Positions 1 through 8,962 of a DNA stretch of 64,000 nt are shown here, in pieces. Where the stretch lies: NCBI RefSeq assembly GCF_002807015.1, contig NZ_NIPO01000001.1, positions 1,041,178-1,105,177 on the forward strand, in the 5' to 3' direction. The DNA comes from Avrilella dinanensis (lineage in GTDB: Bacteria; Bacteroidota; Bacteroidia; Flavobacteriales; Flavobacteriaceae). The number at the start of each line of letters is the position of its first letter. The stretch's first letter is position 1. The notes beneath the pieces are model-generated. The model did no database searches and had not been told where the DNA came from. It saw only the letters and a list, made by a program, of their open reading frames with translations. The position numbers and the translations under genes were made by a program.

Positions 1-1073
1 AAGGCGAATATGTTAATATAGCAACTGTACAGGGCGACAATGAAGATAAAAACCCGGACAATAACACAGATGAAGCGACCATTACTAAAGGTAGATTGAT
101 TTTCCAGAAAAATGCTTTGCAGGAGGCTGTATATCGTGTCGGCGAAGTGATTGAATATGAAATAACCATCAAAAATGACGGCCCATTACCTGTAATAGAA
201 ATCCATATTACCGATGATAATGCAGATGCAGGAAGTCTTGTTCCGAACTTTATCCCAAGGCTCGAACCTGGAGAAACAGCCATAATTACCGCCAAACACA
301 CAGTTACTCACAACGATTTTGTAGTGGGAGAAGTCGTGAATCAGGCTACACTCGAAACACCGACCGTACTGGATCAGGAAAGTTTCATTTCTGATGACCC
401 TAAAACAGCTGAGTTGTATGACCCCACTATCGTGCCGGTTATCCGTACTGCTGACCTCAACGCGGTAAAAGATGACGGAATTATCTACTACAAACCCGGA
501 CAAGAAACTACTTATGTGATTGCTGTTACCAACAACGGCCCGAGTGATGCTATTGACATTATCGTAAGCGATCCTCTACCAGAAGGAGCTGTATATATGA
601 GCTGGAATTCAACCATAAACACTTCCGGAAATGGCAATTTATACGATGTTATTCCGGTTTTGGCAGTCGGAGAAACAGTAACTTACTACGTAACGGTAAA
701 AATAAGCGAAAGCCAGCTGGGCGATTTCATCAATATCGTTACCGTTGAATCAGAACACAACGAAGACCCTGTACCGGTATGTGAAACCTGTGTCGATGTT
801 GACCGTCAGGAAGTGGTGATTCCGAAAGGCATTTCACCAAACGGGGACGGACTGAATGACAAACTCGATTTAACGCCTTTCCACGTGGCAAAGATTACCA
901 TATTCAATCGCTATGGTACTGAGGTTTACAGCAAAGATTTCTATACTAATGAATGGGAAGGACAATCCAATTCCGGCAAATTATTACCTGACGGAACCTA
1001 TTATTATCAGGCATTTATAATTGGTGGATTCCTGCACAGTGGATATATTGAACTGACCAGAGAGACTAAATAA
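1..1073 (+). CDS. T9SS type B sorted surface protein with DUF11 repeats (5'-partial)
   Basis: The reading frame is open to the left edge (first full codon at base 3), so this is the C-terminal part of a longer gene; the internal TTG at 96 is not a start. The visible part holds two DUF11-type (TIGR01451-like) beta-sandwich repeats, recognisable by phrases such as ITIKNDGPLPV and IAVTNNGPSDA. The last ~85 residues form a gliding-motility-associated C-terminal domain (CHU_C/TIGR04131): ISPNGDGLNDKLDL, then IFNRYGTEVYSKD, and LPDGTYYYQ near the end. That domain is the type B signal for T9SS export. Inference: a secreted, cell-surface adhesin-like protein. Genes of this type are often followed by a porP/sprF-like gene; here a terminator follows and the next gene is on the other strand. 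Confidence 0.9.
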   Translation, partial: GEYVNIATVQGDNEDKNPDNNTDEATITKGRLIFQKNALQEAVYRVGEVIEYEITIKNDGPLPVIEIHITDDNADAGSLVPNFIPRLEPGETAIITAKHTVTHNDFVVGEVVNQATLETPTVLDQESFISDDPKTAELYDPTIVPVIRTADLNAVKDDGIIYYKPGQETTYVIAVTNNGPSDAIDIIVSDPLPEGAVYMSWNSTINTSGNGNLYDVIPVLAVGETVTYYVTVKISESQLGDFINIVTVESEHNEDPVPVCETCVDVDRQEVVIPKGISPNGDGLNDKLDLTPFHVAKITIFNRYGTEVYSKDFYTNEWEGQSNSGKLLPDGTYYYQAFIIGGFLHSGYIELTRETK

Positions 1074-1090
1074 TCTACTAAAGAGTTAAA

Positions 1091-1123
1091 AAAACTGCAA
1101 GACGTGATCTTGCAGTTTTTTTT
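1091..1123. terminator. Bidirectional intrinsic terminator
   Basis: A perfect 12-bp stem (AAAACTGCAAGA at 1091-1102 pairing with 1108-1119) with a 5-base loop is followed by a T run on the + strand and preceded by an A run. It can therefore end both the T9SS protein gene and the convergent gene at 1138. Confidence 0.85.
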
Positions 1124-1137
1124 ATAGTTTATCTCAT

Positions 1138-3474
1138 CTATTCTATCCCCAAATACTTCCGGAAATAACCGCATTCTGCAATCACGTCCTGATAATATCT
1201 GGTGTCGGAATAGTTTTCTTTTAAATCAACAAAACCTTTCCATTTTTTAAAACTTACAAAATCGCCATATGGATAAAAATAATCATTCGGCATAAAATAA
1301 GTGGTCGCATAAAAATCATTGCGTTCTACTTTTGCCTGCATATACGCCATTTTGGACTTTTGCTCTTTATCAACAGCGTGTTTTTGTGCCAATCCATAAT
1401 ACTTTTTCACGTTTTCCATTCCGTACAACATTTGTTCGTGCTCGTTGGAAATACTATTTCCGTATTCACTAATAATATCGTTGTAATAAAACGAACGCGC
1501 ATTACCAAAATATGACGCATTGTAAAACGCATTGCCGACCAGCAACGCATTGTTATACACATCGTCGCCGGCTTCGATTTTTTCCTGCATTTCCTTTATT
1601 TTTTTAAGAAATGACAGTTGTGAATATTTTACTGATTGTTTAGCTTTGTGGTCACAATCGTTACAATCTTTGATTTTTCCATTGAAAGGATTCCCATACA
1701 ATTCCTGCGTTTTATAATCAACTGTTACCGTTTCATATTCTTTGGTTTGCCAATTATATTCACGTCTTTCAAAAGTTGGGATTTTTTCAAACTCAGCAAT
1801 TGCTTCCTCAATTTTATCCTGATAAAACAAATAAATTCCTCTGCTTTCATAAATATCAGCCAATTTGTATGGATAAATTCCTACAAAAACTTCCTGCCAG
1901 GCAGTTTTTGTTTTGCTCAACAACAGTTGTTCCATTGCTTCGCTTTGTTTTTGGTTTTTGTAAAATCCATTAATCGGATAAGTCAGTTCAGCCATCAAAA
2001 GATTGCCTTCTGTTTTATATATCGAACTTAAATATTTTTTGGTAAACGTCTGTAAATAAGTAATTCTATTTGATGATTCCCAATAATTCACATTAGATTC
2101 ATCATAAAACAGCCAATTCACATCTTCAATCAATTTGCTTTCGGCATTAATATCCATTTTATCGGTACTCAACAAATTGTTGAACAAACGCAAACTGCGA
2201 ACCTGTGCTTTTTGGTCTGTATTTTTGGCTAATTGATGTGCTTGCTGCAACTGATTTGCCGATTTTTGATAATCGCCAGCCAACGAGTTGAAATACGCCG
2301 ATGCAGCTTTCCAGATATAAGGATTAGCCACTTTGTTATTATCTGCCACACTATTAATCCACTTCAATTCCGTATTATTTATTTTGCTTTTAAATGTTGA
2401 TTTCGTTTTTTTCGTATCAACAATATCCAAAGCTTCATAACCTGTGTAAACATTGATGCTTTGCTCGTTGATATTGACCCAACGCGACAACAAAAAATCT
2501 AAATGTGGCGACTGCGGATTGAGTTTGTACAAATCTTGCATAGCCGTAAATTCGTTGGTATAATAGCCTTGCAAGGCATACAAAGCTTCTTTGGTCGATT
2601 TATCGGAAACGGCTTTTACCGATTTTTCAAATTCTTTCTCGCCCAATGGTCGATAATCAAACAAAGCCGATGGCATTAAAGGTTCGGATTTATCAAAAAC
2701 TTCTGCAAAAACAGCATTTGATTTCTCGTAATTTTTCACAGATTTATACGCACCGCCCACATAGCTCAACGCTTGATAATACAAATTATTTTTGGGTTGA
2801 TTTTTCTCGGTTTCGTTAAAAAAAGGAATAACAGAACTTCTGTCTTCCGAATAAAATTTGGCACGAACTACCTGAAACCACAGACGGTTTTTATAAAATG
2901 TATCTTTTTTGGACGTTTTGTTATAAATCTGTTCTTTGTGGCTTACAAAATCTTTGTCGGCATTGAGTGCTATCCGATTGTCGTAATCCCAGTAATTATA
3001 GGTTTGATTGGAATAAGATTCTATTCCTCGCGACATTAAAATAAACTCCAGAAAATTTTTCGTTTCCTGACGGCTGAAATCTAACTCGTATTGTTTTTGC
3101 ACAAGATTATTTAACAATTTTTCAGGGGTTTCCGGTTCCGAAAGTTCAGCTAAAATTTCATTTAGCGTTTCATCATACAGATAATATTCCACTGTTTTTG
3201 CGTCGTATTTTCCCAGATAATTTTTCCAGTCTTTTATCGTTTCTTCTTTGAACAAATCGGTTGTACTCTGAATATTATATCCATTATAAAAAATGGTATA
3301 ATCATCGTAAAAAAACGGTTCGTAATTTTTGTTATTTACGGTAATTTCGGGCGAAAAAATAGAAGTGTAACCCGCACCCCACCAGCCGTCGGCACAGCCA
3401 TAGGCGTAAATTCCATACATCATGCTAACGGCAACACTACCAATGGCAAACAGCTTGATAAGTCTTTTTTTCAT
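1138..3474 (-). CDS. Uncharacterised large secreted protein with TPR-like segments
   Basis: I recognise no characterised family. The 778-residue product starts with a basic, hydrophobic N-terminus (MKKRLIKLFAIGSVAVSMMYG) that looks like a signal sequence or membrane anchor. The middle contains several helical stretches resembling tetratricopeptide repeats (for example YYQALSYVGGAYKSVKNYEK and YQDKIEEAIAEFEKIP). A DCNDCDH motif with two closely spaced cysteines lies about three quarters along the chain. Its start codon lies inside the end of the upstream gene (38-base overlap with the lipoprotein at 3437-4423), so the two are almost certainly translated as a pair. Inference: exported periplasmic or outer-membrane-associated scaffold; function unknown. 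Confidence 0.75.
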   Translation of the reverse strand: MKKRLIKLFAIGSVAVSMMYGIYAYGCADGWWGAGYTSIFSPEITVNNKNYEPFFYDDYTIFYNGYNIQSTTDLFKEETIKDWKNYLGKYDAKTVEYYLYDETLNEILAELSEPETPEKLLNNLVQKQYELDFSRQETKNFLEFILMSRGIESYSNQTYNYWDYDNRIALNADKDFVSHKEQIYNKTSKKDTFYKNRLWFQVVRAKFYSEDRSSVIPFFNETEKNQPKNNLYYQALSYVGGAYKSVKNYEKSNAVFAEVFDKSEPLMPSALFDYRPLGEKEFEKSVKAVSDKSTKEALYALQGYYTNEFTAMQDLYKLNPQSPHLDFLLSRWVNINEQSINVYTGYEALDIVDTKKTKSTFKSKINNTELKWINSVADNNKVANPYIWKAASAYFNSLAGDYQKSANQLQQAHQLAKNTDQKAQVRSLRLFNNLLSTDKMDINAESKLIEDVNWLFYDESNVNYWESSNRITYLQTFTKKYLSSIYKTEGNLLMAELTYPINGFYKNQKQSEAMEQLLLSKTKTAWQEVFVGIYPYKLADIYESRGIYLFYQDKIEEAIAEFEKIPTFERREYNWQTKEYETVTVDYKTQELYGNPFNGKIKDCNDCDHKAKQSVKYSQLSFLKKIKEMQEKIEAGDDVYNNALLVGNAFYNASYFGNARSFYYNDIISEYGNSISNEHEQMLYGMENVKKYYGLAQKHAVDKEQKSKMAYMQAKVERNDFYATTYFMPNDYFYPYGDFVSFKKWKGFVDLKENYSDTRYYQDVIAECGYFRKYLGIE

Positions 3475-4423
3475 ATTCGGTCAAATTTTGTTCACTCAAA
3501 TCGTAAAGAATAATTTCTTTGGGTTTATTTTTTATGTTTTTTCTTAAATCCGTAACCATTTCTTTTAGCTGTTTTGCTGATGGTTCTTCGATTTTAATTA
3601 CATCGTCTTTTGCCAGATAACGTCCGTTGTACACAAAATCATCTGTTACCTGATATTGATTTTCGTTTAGCTTCTTAAAATGGTCGTTCTGCATATCTTT
3701 CTGACGCATTCCTCCAATCAAATTCACCACCTGATTGTCTCGGATGTGTACGCCCCAGCTAAAAATCGGCAAGGCTATATCCAAAGGTAAGGAATAATTT
3801 TGCAATGATTTGATATAACGCCGAGCAATCGCTTGTTCGTAAATAGAATTGTCGTCGCCGGCACTAATCACACCCATATTGTAATACATCAAAACACCGG
3901 TTTCTACTTCGGGAATTCCTGTTTTTTCGGGATATTTAATCTGATGCAAACGAATTGTTGCCGAAAGATTTGGGTGCAGTTTTTTAAATTCATCAATAAA
4001 CTGAAAATAATTATCTTTTGATTTCAAGCTCCAATCGCAATCAAACTGGATTTCATTGACGGTTATTTCTGCCGATTTATTGATTTGCTGAATGTAGTTA
4101 AACACTTTAGTTGCCAAACTGTCGGTTGTATTTTCGCTTAAAAAAACTTCATTCTTAATATAAATAACCGGAATAACCTCATAGCCTTGTGGTTTTTCTT
4201 GAAAAATAACAGGTGCAACAGGAATGGCCTCGGCGTTTTTTAATGCTACATCAAAATAACGCACATACAACCTGCGAACTTCCAAATCATTCAAATATTC
4301 TTTTTCGGTATCTGTAAGTTGGAAAGCGGTACGCCAAAAGTAGAACGAAAGCGGTACTTTTTCAGTTTTAGAAACACACGAAAACAAAATAAATATCGAT
4401 AAGATGACGAGGTATTTTTTCAT
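3437..4423 (-). CDS. Uncharacterised lipoprotein, TIM-barrel-like (DUF3142-like)
   Basis: A 328-residue product with a clear lipoprotein signal: MKKYLVILSIFILFSC, lipid-modified Cys predicted at residue 16. The body has motifs reminiscent of glycoside-hydrolase-like TIM barrels of the DUF3142 kind: SFYFWRTAFQLT near the N-terminus, EIQFDCDWSLKSKDNY in the middle, and LSATIRLHQIKYPEK after it. I cannot confirm the family without a profile search. It is the first gene of a two-gene unit, its stop lying 38 bases inside the next gene. A perfect -7 box ends only four bases before the ATG, suggesting a leaderless transcript. Function unknown. Confidence 0.75.
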   Translation of the reverse strand: MKKYLVILSIFILFSCVSKTEKVPLSFYFWRTAFQLTDTEKEYLNDLEVRRLYVRYFDVALKNAEAIPVAPVIFQEKPQGYEVIPVIYIKNEVFLSENTTDSLATKVFNYIQQINKSAEITVNEIQFDCDWSLKSKDNYFQFIDEFKKLHPNLSATIRLHQIKYPEKTGIPEVETGVLMYYNMGVISAGDDNSIYEQAIARRYIKSLQNYSLPLDIALPIFSWGVHIRDNQVVNLIGGMRQKDMQNDHFKKLNENQYQVTDDFVYNGRYLAKDDVIKIEEPSAKQLKEMVTDLRKNIKNKPKEIILYDLSEQNLTEYEKKTYQAVCHW

Positions 4424-4427
4424 ATCT

Positions 4428-4435
4428 CAAAGATA
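4428..4435 (-). promoter_or_regulatory. -7 promoter element, lipoprotein pair
   Basis: Read on the minus strand this is TATCTTTG, a perfect match to the Bacteroidota -7 consensus TAnnTTTG. It ends four bases before the ATG at 4423, which would put the transcription start at or next to the start codon. No good -33 TTG is visible at 17-23 bases. Confidence 0.4.
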
Positions 4436-4455
4436 GAAAAGAAAGCAACAAATTT

Positions 4456-4534
4456 GTCATTTCAACGAAGGAGAAATCTCTAATTATCATCGAAACAAGA
4501 TTTTTCGATTCCGCCCCGTTTCGCTCAAAATGAC
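4456..4534. repeat. Dispersed intergenic palindromic repeat, copy 1
   Basis: A 79-base element whose outer ends are inverted repeats (GTCATTT at 4456 against AAATGAC ending at 4534, with more pairing further in). Its left part, GTCATTTCAACGAAGGAGAA, closely matches the left part of a second element at 24481-24549. Such elements recur between genes in Flavobacteriaceae. It carries no open reading frame. Confidence 0.6.
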
Positions 4535-4565
4535 ACTTTTTTACACGTCTTCTTTGTCAGCAAGA

Positions 4566-4928
4566 TTATTTCTTTTTCCAATGATAAATTTCTGAACTCA
4601 CATAAGTTGAATCAGGTAAAAAATTAACAACAAAAGTTTTAGTTTCGACAGGATCAAAACTCCAACCATAATCGGTGTAAATATCATATTTGAGTTGAAC
4701 ATATATTGAATCGTGATATTCTCCTTTTTGTCCTAACAATTCAGCAACATCTTTATATTTCATTCCTGATTTCAGATAATTGTTCTGTAAATCTTCTATC
4801 ATAAATTCTCTGTGGTTATAGAAAATATCATCTTTGGCATCCCATTCTTCTTTATCAAAAGGAATTTGTCTTGAACAAGAAACCAACAACATTACTATAA
4901 GAACAATGGATAAACAACTATTTTTCAT
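4566..4928 (-). CDS. Small lipoprotein, possibly SmpA/BamE-like
   Basis: 120 residues from the ATG at 4928. The frame is open further upstream to 5009, but that extension runs through the terminator at 4964-5003, and starting at 4928 gives a proper lipoprotein signal (MKNSCLSIVLIVMLLVSC, Cys18). After the signal comes MIEDLQNNYLKSGMKYKDVAELLGQ, similar to the helix-helix motif of the SmpA/OmlA/BamE family, then a predicted beta-rich C-terminus. True BamE homology is uncertain; such short lipoproteins of unknown role are common in Bacteroidota. Monocistronic. Confidence 0.7.
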   Translation of the reverse strand: MKNSCLSIVLIVMLLVSCSRQIPFDKEEWDAKDDIFYNHREFMIEDLQNNYLKSGMKYKDVAELLGQKGEYHDSIYVQLKYDIYTDYGWSFDPVETKTFVVNFLPDSTYVSSEIYHWKKK

Positions 4929-4963
4929 CACTACAAAATATATCACAAATAGAAAGCCCTTAT

Positions 4964-5003
4964 TCAAAAAAACAAAAACCCCAAACATGTCTGTCTGAGG
5001 CTT
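4964..5003 (-). terminator. Terminator of the TonB receptor/lipoprotein operon
   Basis: On the minus strand an 11-bp stem including three G-U wobbles (4993-5003 with 4976-4986, 6-base loop) is followed by a long T-rich run. It lies just past the stop of the gene at 5030. Confidence 0.6.
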
Positions 5004-5029
5004 TCGCAAACAAATTATTATGAAAAATT

Positions 5030-6367
5030 TTAGAATGCTCCAATGAAATGATTTCCCGATTCATTAATAAGCTTTGCTCCTTTTTTTACTTCCCCTGTTT
5101 TGCTGTTTAGGATATAAATATTTCCATTTTTCCCAACCGGAGCTATGGCAACATACACCTCATCTCCTACAACAGCAAACCCTTGATATTGAAAAGAATA
5201 TAAGTCTGCATCATAAGGTAAATCTACTCGCTCGGCCGTTCTATTGAACAAATCTACACGTGCCAAAAAGCTTTGACTGTTACCTGTCAGTGCACTTTCT
5301 TCCGAACCATTATGGGTGTACATCACATAAGCGATTCCATTACTTGCATATCTCCAGGATTCCACATAAGAACCTGTCACACCTAAAGCATCATCTAAAG
5401 AGAATACATACGAATTATCATATTTATTGCTTTGGTTGATTCTCAATATTTTAGAACCATTTACATCTCTTTGTGTCGCTTGGTAGATGTTACCGTCATC
5501 AGCCACAAAGCTATTAAAACTTCTGTATCCGCTAGTATCTCCATTAGCATTAGTTGATGTAATCACAGTTGGGTTTGTTAATGAAGGGTAGTCCACCACT
5601 ACCGATTTTGCTCCCAAACGCTCATATGCATTTGTATCATTTTCACCAGTCTGAGGGTCTGTTTTTCTCATCCATGTACCGATAATTAATTTATTTTTAG
5701 CTTTGTTAAGTACCGGTGCATCTAACCTGAAGATATGGTATCCCTGATTTTCTTCTTCGGCTGTCAACGGAATTTCATACTGCTCATAATTGGCAATCGC
5801 AGCATTTTTCAAGTCCAATGCTAAAACTGTTGCTAAACCACGGGTATATTCATAATCTCCTTCATTTGGAGTAGGTGCACTCACATTTACAGCTACTCCG
5901 GTTTGATCTCCGTCAAATAATTTTGCCCAACGAGGCGATGTTCCGGCATACTCTGCGATACTTACTTTAGCACCATACTCTACGAAATTATTTCCGCCTT
6001 CTACTCTATATGTAGAAAATTCACCTCCGTTATCACCAGCATAAGCGATATTAAACAAAGTGTTTCCGTCCTCAGAAATTTGTAAACGAGCAGTTCTTTG
6101 CGAGCGAACATTAAAGCCATCTTCAAAAACACGGATTTCTTTGTTCGGATCTTTAGCATCTGCTTCAGATACGGAATAAATTACCGTTCCTCCATTTCCG
6201 TCACCGGGATTATCTCCGTGTTTGGCACCCGCAATGGTAATCCATCTTTCGCCGTCTTGCCTACCTTCTTCTTTGTCGGTAGCATTATCATCGTTGTTAC
6301 ATCCTACGAATGCAAAGGCTGTCAGTAATGACCCTATGGTCAAAAGTCTAAAAAATCTGTTTTTCAT
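5030..6367 (-). CDS. Surface lipoprotein, DUF4374/XusB-like beta-propeller candidate
   Basis: 445 residues with lipobox FVGC (Cys23) followed by NNDDNATDKEE, an acidic stretch like the lipoprotein export signal that sends Bacteroidota lipoproteins to the outside of the cell. The body is made of repeated beta-rich segments (for example TVIYSVSEADAK, LFNIAYAGDNGG, GKNGNIYILNSKTGEVKKG), consistent with a beta-propeller. It is translated 17 bases downstream of a TonB-dependent receptor. The pairing and layout match DUF4374 lipoproteins such as XusB of Bacteroides thetaiotaomicron, which bind siderophores outside the cell and pass them to the receptor XusA. The substrate here is inferred only; the third gene of that system, the PepSY membrane reductase XusC, is not adjacent. 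Confidence 0.65.
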   Translation of the reverse strand: MKNRFFRLLTIGSLLTAFAFVGCNNDDNATDKEEGRQDGERWITIAGAKHGDNPGDGNGGTVIYSVSEADAKDPNKEIRVFEDGFNVRSQRTARLQISEDGNTLFNIAYAGDNGGEFSTYRVEGGNNFVEYGAKVSIAEYAGTSPRWAKLFDGDQTGVAVNVSAPTPNEGDYEYTRGLATVLALDLKNAAIANYEQYEIPLTAEEENQGYHIFRLDAPVLNKAKNKLIIGTWMRKTDPQTGENDTNAYERLGAKSVVVDYPSLTNPTVITSTNANGDTSGYRSFNSFVADDGNIYQATQRDVNGSKILRINQSNKYDNSYVFSLDDALGVTGSYVESWRYASNGIAYVMYTHNGSEESALTGNSQSFLARVDLFNRTAERVDLPYDADLYSFQYQGFAVVGDEVYVAIAPVGKNGNIYILNSKTGEVKKGAKLINESGNHFIGAF

Positions 6368-6384
6368 GATATTTATTGGTTAGT

Positions 6385-8799
6385 TTATAATTTAAAAAAT
6401 GAATAATTAAGTTTCACATAGAAAGCTCTGCCTGGTTTTTGTACAGCGAAATTGTCATACGCCTGAGCATTGAAAATATTGTTCATATCAAAACTGAGCA
6501 CGAATTGTTTGCTTGGAAAAGTATAGCTCAATCCGGCATTATGTACAAATTGTTGCGGAATCTCAAAAGCTTCCACTCCTTTTACAACTCTTGGTACCCA
6601 GATCCCGTAAAATGAATCAACAAAGTTGAAATCATAATAAATATTCAGAGAAGATTCTTTCTGAATGATTTCGCCTGCTGCATATTGCAATCCTACATAT
6701 GCATTGAGATAAGGCTCATTTGGTAACTGAACATTATAATTGCTCAACACATTTCCGTTATTGTCATATTTCACATTGTATCGACTGTCAAACTTCGAGG
6801 CTTGTGCAATCAGGAATAATTTCTCGTTATAATCATATTTTAGTTCCACCTCAAATCCTTGTGATTTTGTTTTGCCTAGATTTTCAAAAGGTGCTTGTTC
6901 TACGGCATCATTAAGGTTGGAGGTTGCTCGTCGCATAATTTTATCTTTGGTATCACGGATAAATCCTGTAGCTCCTAAAGAAAATCGGTGTTTAGCTACT
7001 TGATACGGTCCTATTTTGAATCCGAGATTAATGTTATTGCTTTCTTCTGGTTTCAGTCCAAAATTAGATACAATATTTAAATCCGGTTCACCATAAATTT
7101 CGTTATCTGTTGGCATTCTTACTGCTTTTTCGGCAGAAAATAACAAGGCTACTGCATCGGTAATCAAATAAGAACCAGCAAAACCATAACCGTTTGTGTT
7201 AAAATCTCTTTCATATTGATTTTGCACAATCACTCCCTGTTGAATAGCCGGATCAATTTTGTTGGTTTTTTGCTGATAATATTTATAAAAAAGGTTGGTT
7301 TTCAATCTGCTTTCGAAAAATCGTGCCTGATAATATGCCGACAAAATCTGCTTGCTATTTTTCCCGCTCGGAATAAACTGACGCTGTAAATCAGTTTTCA
7401 TCAAATCGTCATCAGTCCGTTTCATCTTGTCGAGAAAATAATTAACCCCTACTTTGTGATTGTCTGTGATTTCGTAGTCTAACTGCGATCTGGAAGCTAA
7501 CACATTTCTGTTCACGTGCAATATAGTCGGTGCTCCTTGCTGTGCTCCGTCTGGTGTTTTTAGATAGTCACCTTTAATACCTACGACCTTTTCTCCGTAC
7601 CAATTATATGCCCATGATACTGTATCATTAACCACTGTTTTACGTTTTCCGAATTGGTTATTGGTACGAAACGTCAACCCTTTTATGAATATGTCTTTTT
7701 TAGCGTAATTTACATTAACGATATTCGCTTCCGATTCGCTGAATCTCCCCTTATAAGGTCTGGTCATATATAAACCGTGCTGGATTTCATTGTAGGAATA
7801 AGAACCATTGTAGTTGATAAAAAACTCATCAGCCCATTTTACGTCTACAAAACCTAACTCAAACCTGCTTCCGTATGATTTATATGCATCGTTGAACCTT
7901 TTTACACGAAGATTTTCTTCAATTTGTCCATTAGGCAATGTTTGTTTGACGAATTTGCCCCAAATTTCATAATCGTTATCTGAATAATTATAGAATCCGG
8001 AAAAACGAAAAGTCAATCCTGATTTTTCATCGCTATAATTTCCGAACAAGTTTGCCTGAAAAGTGTTGAACGAACCATAAGAAAGTGACGCATTGGCATT
8101 CGTATATTTACCTTTTTTCATTACAACATTGATGATTCCACCCATAGCATCGTCAGACAAATGAGCTGGTAACACCCCTTTGTACACCTCAATTCTTTCA
8201 ATCAAAGCCGGCGGAATGCTACTCAGGTTGAATGAACTTCCGAATATAGAAATTGGGACACCATCAATCATCACCCGCACAGCATTCCCCGACATTCCGT
8301 TAAGGTTATAATTTACACCGGAACCTAAACCACCATTCTGGCGAACACGCACACCAACGGTTCGGTCGAGCAAATCATTGGTTTGTATGTTTCGCAATGA
8401 CGCCTCTTTGGTTTCTACAACATTCATCGCAAAACCTTCTTTTTCTTTCTGTGATTTTACGGATTCAATCTGAATAGTCAACTCGTCGAGCTCGCCTGAT
8501 TGTTCTGTAAAAAACACAATATCAAATGTTTTTTCCTCAGGAATCTGAACAGTATATTCCACTGATTTCCCCTGATAAGAGGATGTTATTTCATAGCTTC
8601 CTGCTACAATATCTGTAAAAACATATTCTCCGGATTCATTAACTGTTGTCTGACGGCTAAAAGACTGATTGGTTATCCGAACTGATGCTCCCGACAGAAT
8701 CTCGCCTCCATCATTATATACCCAGCCATTTAATTTATGTTGGGCATTTATATGGTGCACAGTCAATAATAACACAATAAGCAAGTAATAGTTTCTCAT
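6385..8799 (-). CDS. TonB-dependent outer membrane receptor
   Basis: 804 residues from the ATG at 8799 (MRNYYLLIVLLLTVHHINAQ, signal peptide). A TTG seven codons upstream overlaps the promoter -7 box, so the ATG is preferred. Domains in order: a carboxypeptidase-regulatory-like beta-sandwich (~20-90), a TonB-receptor plug (~125-230, with VRVMIDGVPISIF and IERIEVYKGVLPAHLSDDAM), and a 22-strand-type beta-barrel ending in YVKLNYSFFKL with a terminal aromatic-rich strand. It imports a ligand across the outer membrane using TonB-ExbBD energy. The downstream lipoprotein (17 bases away) suggests a Xus-like siderophore or other metal-chelate system rather than a SusCD glycan system, since no SusD is present. 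Confidence 0.88.
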   Translation of the reverse strand: MRNYYLLIVLLLTVHHINAQHKLNGWVYNDGGEILSGASVRITNQSFSRQTTVNESGEYVFTDIVAGSYEITSSYQGKSVEYTVQIPEEKTFDIVFFTEQSGELDELTIQIESVKSQKEKEGFAMNVVETKEASLRNIQTNDLLDRTVGVRVRQNGGLGSGVNYNLNGMSGNAVRVMIDGVPISIFGSSFNLSSIPPALIERIEVYKGVLPAHLSDDAMGGIINVVMKKGKYTNANASLSYGSFNTFQANLFGNYSDEKSGLTFRFSGFYNYSDNDYEIWGKFVKQTLPNGQIEENLRVKRFNDAYKSYGSRFELGFVDVKWADEFFINYNGSYSYNEIQHGLYMTRPYKGRFSESEANIVNVNYAKKDIFIKGLTFRTNNQFGKRKTVVNDTVSWAYNWYGEKVVGIKGDYLKTPDGAQQGAPTILHVNRNVLASRSQLDYEITDNHKVGVNYFLDKMKRTDDDLMKTDLQRQFIPSGKNSKQILSAYYQARFFESRLKTNLFYKYYQQKTNKIDPAIQQGVIVQNQYERDFNTNGYGFAGSYLITDAVALLFSAEKAVRMPTDNEIYGEPDLNIVSNFGLKPEESNNINLGFKIGPYQVAKHRFSLGATGFIRDTKDKIMRRATSNLNDAVEQAPFENLGKTKSQGFEVELKYDYNEKLFLIAQASKFDSRYNVKYDNNGNVLSNYNVQLPNEPYLNAYVGLQYAAGEIIQKESSLNIYYDFNFVDSFYGIWVPRVVKGVEAFEIPQQFVHNAGLSYTFPSKQFVLSFDMNNIFNAQAYDNFAVQKPGRAFYVKLNYSFFKL

Positions 8800-8816
8800 A
8801 CCGAAATTATTTTCAG

Positions 8817-8849
8817 GCAAAACTAATTACTATTTTTATTGAATCCAAA
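8817..8849 (-). promoter_or_regulatory. Promoter of the TonB receptor operon
   Basis: Minus strand: -7 box TAGTTTTGC (8817-8825) with TTTG (8846-8849) 20 bases upstream, matching the flavobacterial TTG/TAnnTTTG promoter. The -7 box overlaps the upstream TTG candidate start codon and so supports translation from 8799. No Fur-like or other operator was identified. Confidence 0.6.
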
Positions 8850-8916
8850 TAAAAAATCGTTTTATCCAACCTCATGAAATATATATCCAAAAAACATAAC
8901 CAACTGAAAAAATGTT

Positions 8917-8925
8917 TAATTTTGC
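8917..8925 (+). promoter_or_regulatory. -7 promoter element of gcvP
   Basis: TAATTTTGC fits TAnnTTTGC and lies 37 bases before the gcvP start codon. No convincing -33 element was found. The region is shared with the divergent TonB receptor promoter. Confidence 0.45.
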
Positions 8926-8962
8926 ACTTTTAATAACACAACCATAATTCGCCTTTATTAAA

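Noticed and set aside
4929-5009. N-terminal extension of the small lipoprotein to 5009.
   Set aside because: It runs through the terminator of the upstream operon and would bury the lipoprotein signal inside the protein.
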